Of a stretch of 64,000 nt of DNA, positions 56,677 through 64,000 are shown piece after piece. The notes under the pieces are model-generated. The model ran no database searches and was not told the origin of the DNA. It was given only the letters and a program-made list of their open reading frames with translations. Position 1 is the stretch's first letter; the number at the start of each line of letters is the position of its first letter. Source of the stretch: Selaginella tamariscina. Taxonomy: Eukaryota; Streptophyta; Lycopodiopsida; Selaginellales; Selaginellaceae. The stretch covers positions 94,636-158,635 of the forward strand of contig PUQB01000306.1 of NCBI GenBank assembly GCA_003024785.1, in the 5' to 3' direction. The position numbers and the translations under genes are program-made.

Positions 56677-57762
56677 GAGAGGGAGAGAGAGAGTGAGAGA
56701 GGGAGAGAGCATTTACGATATAAATTTTTAACGTGAGATAAAGCCTACACATGTATATGTATGTAATATACAGACATAGATGTGAATATTTAAGTTACAC
56801 ATACTGATATATATCTGTATTGTGTAAGTTCACCTCCCTACAGAATATATTTTGTGTGTCTCTGCCTAGAAGAGGTCAACAATGGGAACATATTAAGGTA
56901 TATTATAATACTCCCTCTGAAATAATCTTATCTTCACTAAAAAGAAAAAGAAAAAAAAAACTTCATAAGCTTAAAAGAAATCTTTGTCAATTGAAAAATC
57001 AATTTTCATAAATCTTTATATATTCAAAAGAATCTTCACGATATCTTCATCAATCTATAAAGAAATTTCCATTGGTACATATGTTAATTCATGTCTTAGT
57101 ATATTTAATTTGTAAAAATATTAACAATTATCAAAGAAATTAAAATGTATTATAGTTAAATTATGAACCTCTAATAACAATGTATGAATGTTAATATGCT
57201 CAAACTTAAACTAAACACACGGTTCTTCACGAGTTAAATAACACTATTGTTATCATATTAAAGAATAATCAGATTAATTTGAATTTGTTAGAAACATTTA
57301 AATAATCGTTCTAACTAAACAAATTTGCATTTAACAAGGAGCTATGAGCAACGTTAAGTCTTCCAAGATAACCCTAAAAGTCTGATTCAGAAGCCCAATT
57401 AAGCAGAAGACTTAGAGTGCTACCCTAAGTCCCTTAGAATGACCATCCCTTGAAACCTAGAGGATAACCCGAGTAAACTTTAAATCCTATCCCAGTAAAC
57501 CTAAACAGGTTCATGCGGTTCATGCCTTAACCCCACAGAGGAGATATGTCTCACACATACCCCTATGAAGGCATTGCCACTTACCCCTTAAGGAATCACC
57601 TTCATCTGGGAGTATGACCCTTTAGGGTGACAAGGGGTACCCTGAACCATGACTAACCCTTAAGGGTTAGTCATACCCTAGACCTAGGGCTAGTACTTAA
57701 TGAGGACATGAGTGTTCGCTGTAGGTGGACACGACTATTCTGCTAAGCAAACTCCCTAAGAC
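55421..57762. other. AT-rich spacer of unit 3
   Basis: Third spacer copy with (TA)n at about 55501-55537, (GT)n(GA)n at about 56613-56674, the CCTTAAGG-rich part and the 26-bp palindrome (57649-57674). No gene is seen. Confidence 0.6.
55823..56325. mobile_element. Mutator-like MITE (unit 3)
   Basis: Third copy of the MITE with the same ends and TTTAAACTA flanks. Confidence 0.75.
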
Positions 57763-58148
57763 TGTCAAACCACGATCCAAGAACAAGGAAGCTTGACTCA
57801 GGAGCAGGACAAGAGCTAGGAACAAAACAAAAGCGGGATAAGAATTAGGAACAAGACAAGAGCAGAACAAGAACTAAAAACAAGATAAGAAAAAGAAACA
57901 AGAATGATCGTAGAATGACTGGTGTTGATAGTAACTGATTATACAACAATTAGGTCGAAGCTTTTATGTTCACAACTCCAAGAGCTAATTTGGTCATGAG
58001 CCTAATCTAGTCACTAGCTAAAAATGGTGACCCTTATCCTATAGGTATATCATGTAAGCATATCCTGTAGGCATATCTTACAGGCACATCCTGTAGGCAT
58101 ATCCTATAAGCATATCATGCAGGCATATCCTGTAGGTATATTCTGTAG
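57763..58148 (-). repeat. Older truncated LTR relative (unit 3)
   Basis: Third copy of 38783-39168. Confidence 0.75.
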
Positions 58149-58321
58149 ATTAATCCTGCCCATCCAGCATGTAAGGGGTGGCGGGGTTAATCCCACCCAC
58201 CATGCATGAATGTGGTGGCGGAATTAATCCTGCCACCCTCTTCTTTATTTTAGAGAGTGGTGGGCGGGATTAATCCCGCCCATCAGGCAAAGCATGGGTG
58301 GCGGGATTAATCCCGCCACCC
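58149..58321. repeat. Palindrome cluster (unit 3)
   Basis: Third copy. Both perfect palindromes are intact, and the last abuts the LTR at 58322. Confidence 0.9.
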
Positions 58322-58919
58322 TGTCAAGCCATGATCCAGGAACCAGGAAAAGAGCAGGATTCCAAGAATAAGGAGGCTTGACTCAGGAACAGGACAAAGA
58401 GCAGGATAAGAACTAGGAACTCAGGAGCAGGACAAGAACTAGAAACTCAGGAGCAAGACAGGAACCGGATAGGATTCGGGAAAGACAGGAAGGCGCAGGA
58501 TAGGATTCAGGAGTAAGACAGGAACATGACAGGATCCAGGAGCGAGATAGGAACAGGACATGATCCAAAAGCAAGACAAGAGCAGAAGGCAATGAGCAAG
58601 ACACGAACAAGACAAGAACAAGAATGATCGTAGAAAGACTGGTGTTGATTGTAACTGATTGTACAACAATTAGGTCGGAGCTTTATGCTCACAACTCCAA
58701 GCTAATTTGGTCATGAGTCTAATCTAGTCATGAGTTAAGAATAGTGACCCTTATCCTCTAGGCATATCCTGTAGCATATATATATATCCTATAGGAATAT
58801 CCTGTAGGTATACTGTAGGCATATCCTGTAGATATATCCTATAACCCGTATCCTGTGTCCAAAATCCTACATCCTGTATCCTGTATCCGGAATCCTATAT
58901 TCTGTATCGGGTTGTGACA
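58322..58919 (-). repeat. 3' LTR of copy 3 (subtype A)
   Basis: Closest to the two other subtype A LTRs. It contains a small (TA)n expansion at about 58777-58786 and ends GTTGTGACA. Confidence 0.88.
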
Positions 58920-58932
58920 TCGCACCTCCTCC

Positions 58933-61900
58933 CTAAGGACGAGTTCCATGAGTCTTAGGAACTGGTTTAGCAGGATAATGCCGATGGAAGGCAGCAACTT
59001 TGGAAGAAACATGGAGTAAGTTGGATGCAGGTTCCCAAGTGCGATCGGTAGGCAAATAACCTTTCCAATCCACCAAGTATTGAAGTTGGCAGCGATGAAG
59101 ACGAGAATCAAGGATGGCTGCAACTTCGTACTCAGGTTCACCAGTAATGACCACAGGAGGGGGAGGAGAAGAAGCACGACCAGGAAGAGAAGAAGGATGA
59201 TACGGCTCCAACAAGGAGGTGTGAAACACAGGATAAAGTTTCACCGTGGATGGTAACTCGAGTCGGAAAGCTACAGGATTTATCTCCGCCACGATCCTGT
59301 AAGGGCCCAATCGTTGAAAATCCAACTTAGAAGAAGGCCTGTTGATGTGAATGTGTCGACGAAGAAGCCACACGAGATCACCAATCTTGTATGCAGGTGC
59401 CGGCTGACGGTGAGCATCAGCATGATGCTTGTACCGTTCCTGTGCCTGCTGAAGATGAACCTGGAGATCATCCTGTACCTGACGAAGATGCTGGAGACGA
59501 TCCTGTACTGCAGGAGCGGAAGAAGGGAAAGCAGGAGGAGCAAAGTCAAAACGTGGATGGTGGCTTGTAAGAGCAAAGAAATGTGTCTGGCCTGTAGATG
59601 CATGAATGGAGTTGTTATAGGCAAATTCCGCCATTGGAAGAAGGTCCACCAGTTGTCCTGTTGGTAACTGATAAAGCAACGAAGATACTATTCCAAGGTC
59701 TGAATTGTGCGTTCTGACTGCCCATCAGTTTGCGGATGATATCCTGAAGAAAGATCCGCTTTAACCTGTAGACTCCGAAGAAGCTCTCGCCAAAACTTGG
59801 ACATGAATTGTGGACCTCGATCGGAAACAATGCTCTCAGGAAGACCATGATGTCGGAACACTTCACGGATCACCAACTCGGCAGTTGTCTGACCTGTAGC
59901 TGTCTTGTTGCAGGGTAGGAAATGAGCCTGCTTGGTGAAACGGTCAACCACCACAAGAACTGCATCGAATCCACGAGAAGGAGGAAGATCTGTGAGGAAA
60001 TCCATAGAAATGGATCTCCAAGGAGCAGAAGGAACAGGAAGAGGACGAAGAAGACCAGAGGGTGCATGATGAGGCATTTCGACCTGTTACAAGTGTCACA
60101 CTCCGTACAAACCTTTCCACAAAACCTCGCAACCCAGGCCACCAATAGTTGCGAGTCACCAACTCACTGTCTTGGCCACACCAAAATGTCCTGTAGCCGG
60201 GGTATCATGACAATCTGTCACACGAGTCCTAGAAATACCAACAGGAACGTACAGGAGACCTTCCCGGTACAGGAGTCCATCCTGTATGGCGAACTTGTAG
60301 TCTAAACGGGAACTGGAGGAAGAGGAACTTGCAATGTCAGGATGAATGTGTGAAACACATTCTTTGCCAAGTCGTCTGTAGCCAACTGCGAACGGATGTC
60401 CTGTAGGAGTGTTGAATTTGCTGGAGCCTGATGAACCTGTAGTGCCGCAAGCCGGAATAATCAGGACCCAACAACACTTGTCTTTGACAGTCATATGCAG
60501 GATCCGGGACCGGTGCAAGGTAAGAGCGCCTAGACAATGCGTGCCTTGCCATTCCGAAAACCGGGCCTGTAGACAATGACAAATCAAAACGTGATAGGAA
60601 CTCCCCCACCTAGCCTGTCGCCGACTGAGAACTCGAGCCATTTGAAATACTCAGGTTCTTGTGATCCGTAAGAACTTGTACAGGATGCGCAGCACCTTCC
60701 AGAAATGCCGCCACTCCTCGAACGAATCCACAATGGCCTTGAGTTCCTTGTCATGAATCTCGTAATTGATCTCCGCCGAAGGAACTTACGAGAGTGAAAA
60801 GCTACAGGATGAAGCAACTTGTCTTCTCCAACTTGTGATAGGACGGATCCTACTGCAAAATCCGAGGCATCTGCTTCAACGAAGAAAGGACGAGAAGGAT
60901 CAGGATGTGCTAAAATCGGAGCTGTCGTGAAGGCGTCCTTGAGTGTTGTGAATGCATGTTCCGCCTTGTCGGACCAAGAGAAAACCTGTGCGCTTGGTGA
61001 GTTCCGTGAGTGGAAGTACACGCTTGGAGAAGTCCTGTATGAACCGCCTGTAGAAGTTTGCAAAGCCAAGGAAACATTGTACATCTCGTACAGACTTGGG
61101 CCTCTCCCACTCCACGATGGTCTTCACCTTGTGCATGTCCATGGAAACGCCAGCAGGAGAGACGATGTAGCCCAAGAACTCCACAGAATCCCTATCGAAA
61201 AAACACTTCTCCAACTTCGCATACAAGCCATGCTCGCGAAGCCGCTGTAGAACCAATCGTACATGCTTGTCATGTGCCGCCTGGTCCTTGGAGAAAATCA
61301 AAATGTCGTCGAGGTAGATCACCACAAACTGGTCCAAGAAGTCACGAAAGATGTCGTTCACCATGTGTTGGAACACGGCTGGGGCATTGGTAAGGCCAAA
61401 GGGCATCACCGTGTACTCGAATGTCCATACCTTGTAAAAGGCAGTCTTCCACTCATCGCCTGGACGAATCCGTACAAGGTTGTAGGCCCCTCGTAAGTCG
61501 ATCTTCGTGAACACCTTTGCTCCTCGCAGCCGATCGAGAAGTTCCGGGATCAATGGCAACGGGTACCGATTCCGATGGTGACTTGATTCAAACCCCTGTA
61601 GTCCACAACCAAACGTAAACTCCCATCCTTCTTCTTGACAAAGAAATAGGTGCTCCTGCAGGGGACTTTGAGTGACGAATGAAGCCGGATGCCAAGTTGT
61701 CCTCGATGTACTGAAGAACCTCCAACTCTGTGGGTGACAGTGCATAAATCGGTCCGAACGGTGGAGTCTTTCCTTCCGCAAGATCAATAGGACAGTCGTA
61801 GGACCTGTGAACAGGAAGAACTGCAGCCTTGTGCTTGTCAAAAACGTCTTAAAGGAGTGTACTTGGATGGTAGGAAGAAGGAGGAGAAGGAAGAGAGCAG

Positions 61901-63817
61901 GAGAAGGAGATTGAAAAACAGGAGAGTCAGACACAGGAAAGGTAAAGAGGACGTAGGAGTTACTTGAAAGGCAAAAAGGTGGAAAGGAGCAGGATCAGTG
62001 GCAAGTTCATGCATGGTAGTGGTAAGAACTCGGAGAGGAGAAGGAGGGAGCTGTGACTGAAAAAGAGGAAGGATCTTGGGGGGTGGAACAGAAAAGAGTA
62101 ACAAAAGGAGGTGGAGGAGAAACCTGTGTGGATGTTGACGAGTGTACAGGATTGGAAGAATCCTGTACAGAAGTGTGGTTGCACAGGAGTGAGGGAAGCC
62201 TGCGAGTGTGCTGACGAACCAACAGGAGGTGGATCCTGTTGAGGAGGAACCTTCGACACTGATACAGGATTGGAAGAACCCTGTACAGGAATCCGCAAAC
62301 TTACAGGAGTGGAGAGAACCTGCGGATGTGCTGAGGAGCTGACATGAGGTGAATCCTATCAGGAGTCTTCAATACTGTACAGGAACAGGCACGGTCAATC
62401 CTGTAGCTTGTACTGCCTCAGATACTAAGGATGTATCCTGCACGCAGGAAGGTACAGGATTGATCCTACTTCGAGAGGAAAACGTGAGTCCTAGCCTCCA
62501 GTCGATCTGCGGATTTGCAACAACGAACCATGGCATGCCAAAATGATGGGAGTCGACCGAGTCTTGATCAAGTTAAGGAAATGAACATTGAATGTGCCAT
62601 GATTGCAAGAGAGAGGTTCGGTAGCATGGGTAACTGCGCCAGAAGCAATCAAACGCCCATCGGCCACCTCTACAGGAACTGCACGCTTCAACTTCACCAC
62701 CGAAATGCCATGTTGAGTTGCAAAAGTGTCATCCATGAAAATGCATTTGCACCAGTGTCTAACAGGCAAACTCTTTGAGCTCTCGATTATTAAATGAATG
62801 TGTATAGGAAACTTGAGTGATGGAATGGTATGAGCAGCACCAATGGAGCCTGCACCTACGTCCAACTTCGCGGCTCCTAGACGAAGTGGACATTGAAGTT
62901 TTCCGACTGAACTCAGCTTCAACTTCACGTCTTGAACTTCCTGGCTTTAATAGGACATTCTGCATTTGCTTCACCACAATACAAGCATAGGTTCTCACGC
63001 GACGTTGCTTCTCAGCAGCAGAAAGAGTCACGCTTGGATTTCTCAACCTCCATAGGAACTACTCCAGAAGGGGTGGTGCAGGAACATGTACCACGCTGTA
63101 GGATTGGTTTGCAGGAACACTGACGGATTTTTCCTGAGCGCTCGAACAAACGGTTGTCGCAACGAACAGCTTGTTGCATGATCTCCGCTAAGTTTGGGCA
63201 TCCGGTAACGTAAGAGAAGGTCCTTCACGTCATCCCTCACCAAAACGAAAGTGTTCGATCAATGCAGTTCGTCCCATGGAATGTTCGTGCAAGTTGCTGA
63301 AATTCGGATGCATAAACGGAAGCTGGTCGGGATCCTTGAGTGAGCTTCGTAACTTTGTACATGCAGAACGGTACTTATCAGGATCCCAAAGCAGGCTTCA
63401 AAGGTAGCCACGAAACCTTAAAATCTTCCATCAATGGGTTGTCACGCTCCAACAAGGAGCAACCCAAGCCGTGGAGATCCACTTAGTAAGGATGCCAAAA
63501 GGCCAACCTTTTGTGCATCCATCGAGTAGCGGCGTGGTTGCATGCGGATCAAGAGTGGATCTGATTCAGGAAACCTTGGAAATCGCACGATTGCCACTGA
63601 ATTTCTCTGGCATGCTGATCTTCGGCTTCGAAGAAAAGTTCGATGAAGAGGAACCACCGATGCCTGAGAGAGAGCCTGTGCACAGCCTTGGAGGATGCAT
63701 CAGCAGCTGCATGTGCTGCATTGTGGAACCTTGCAGATCGGTGACCACTTGGCGTAAAGTGGCCAGCTCATGAAGCAACATTTGGTGCTCGCGTTGAAAG
63801 TGCTCAAAATCAGCCAT
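58933..63817 (-). pseudogene. Chromovirus gag-pol, copy 3 (best-preserved chromodomain and RT)
   Basis: Gag starts at 63817; zinc knuckle about 63000-62955 (shortened); protease DTG at 62751-62759; RT YLDD at 61305-61316. One open stretch (61934-60900) covers RT into RNase H, and another (59679-58933) covers the end of integrase and the whole chromodomain, with EYEVAAILDSRLHR, LVDWKGYLP and RTWEPASNLLH in frame. The chromodomain aromatic and WKGY signature is therefore intact here, while copies 1 and 2 lose it to a missing A. Integrase has SIVSDRGPQF and GYHPQTDGQSERTIQTLE in frame (60077-59688), which copies 1 and 2 break. Frame losses remain elsewhere, e.g. near 60210, 60460, 62480, 62950 and 63240. 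Confidence 0.88.
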
Positions 63818-63916
63818 GATCTTATGAAAGAAAGTAAGGAGAAAAACGAAAGAAAAGAATCAAGGAAAAAAAAGTAGCTGGGAAACGAAGAACTATGAAA
63901 GCAGTTACTATCAAAC

Positions 63917-64000
63917 TGTCAAGCCACAATCCAGGAACTAGGAAAAGAGCAGGATTCCAAGAATAAGGGGCTTGACTCAGGAACAGGACAGGGAGCAGGA
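63917..64000 (-). repeat. 5' LTR of copy 3, first part only
   Basis: Starts TGTCAAGCCACAATCC and runs off the window. What is visible is subtype B-like (CCACAATCC, AATAAGGGGCTTGAC). Confidence 0.8.

Larger units (their letters stand above)
58322..64000 (-). mobile_element. Chromodomain Ty3/gypsy LTR retrotransposon, array copy 3 (cut by the window end)
   Basis: 3' LTR 58322-58919, internal 58920-63916, and the first 84 bp of the 5' LTR at 63917-64000. Layout as in copies 1 and 2. Confidence 0.9.

Overview
The window is nuclear DNA of a land plant. Genes carry GT-AG introns, the intergenic DNA is very AT-rich and full of (TA)n, (GA)n and (TG)n microsatellites, and the right half is a tandem array built on a Ty3/gypsy chromodomain retrotransposon. 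Plant-specific families (UBP12/13-type deubiquitinase, GT61 glycosyltransferase, ureidoglycolate amidohydrolase, mitochondrial FtsH3/10-type protease, SUVR-type SET methyltransferase) fix the kingdom. The 49-67 bp introns in the 8.6-12.9 kb genes, plus a chromovirus unlike the common angiosperm clades, hint at a lycophyte such as Selaginella. That placement is an inference only.

Layout. 1-6.1 kb: two G-boxes and a 21-exon UBP12/13 homologue that stops before its C-terminal third. 7.1-12.9 kb: a GC-richer, compact cluster of GT61 glycosyltransferase (-), METTL21-like methyltransferase (+), nine-knuckle CCHC protein (+) and ureidoglycolate amidohydrolase (+). 13.8-16.3 kb: a decayed Ty3/gypsy relic (-). 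16.3-24.7 kb: AT-rich desert with a possible small HLH exon, a 19-bp tandem repeat, a foldback element and two unrecognised exons. 24.8-25.5 kb: catalytic exon of a SUVR-type SET protein (-). 26.4-27.2 kb: a TTAA-flanked inverted-repeat element. 27.3 kb: a possible first exon of a B12D/MLRQ-like protein. 28.4-31.5 kb: FtsH3/10 homologue lacking its C-terminal exons. 31.8-33.4 kb: cytochrome P450 (-). 34.2-36.5 kb: a SWIM/MULE-type pseudogene split by a solo LTR.

35.5-64 kb is three tandem units of about 9.5 kb. Each holds the 3' part of the SWIM/MULE pseudogene, an AT-rich spacer with a Mutator-like MITE, an old truncated LTR, a palindrome cluster, and a roughly 6.1-kb chromovirus on the minus strand. 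The junctions and LTR subtypes fit unequal recombination between LTRs, or an assembly artefact that mimics it.

A theme runs through the whole window. Nearly every gene is recognisable along its length but is thrown out of frame by one- or two-base losses, often at homopolymers, and sometimes lacks several codons. The tandem units also differ from each other mainly by small indels. Unpolished long-read consensus is the simplest explanation; real decay is the alternative. Reading frames here should therefore be treated as approximate.
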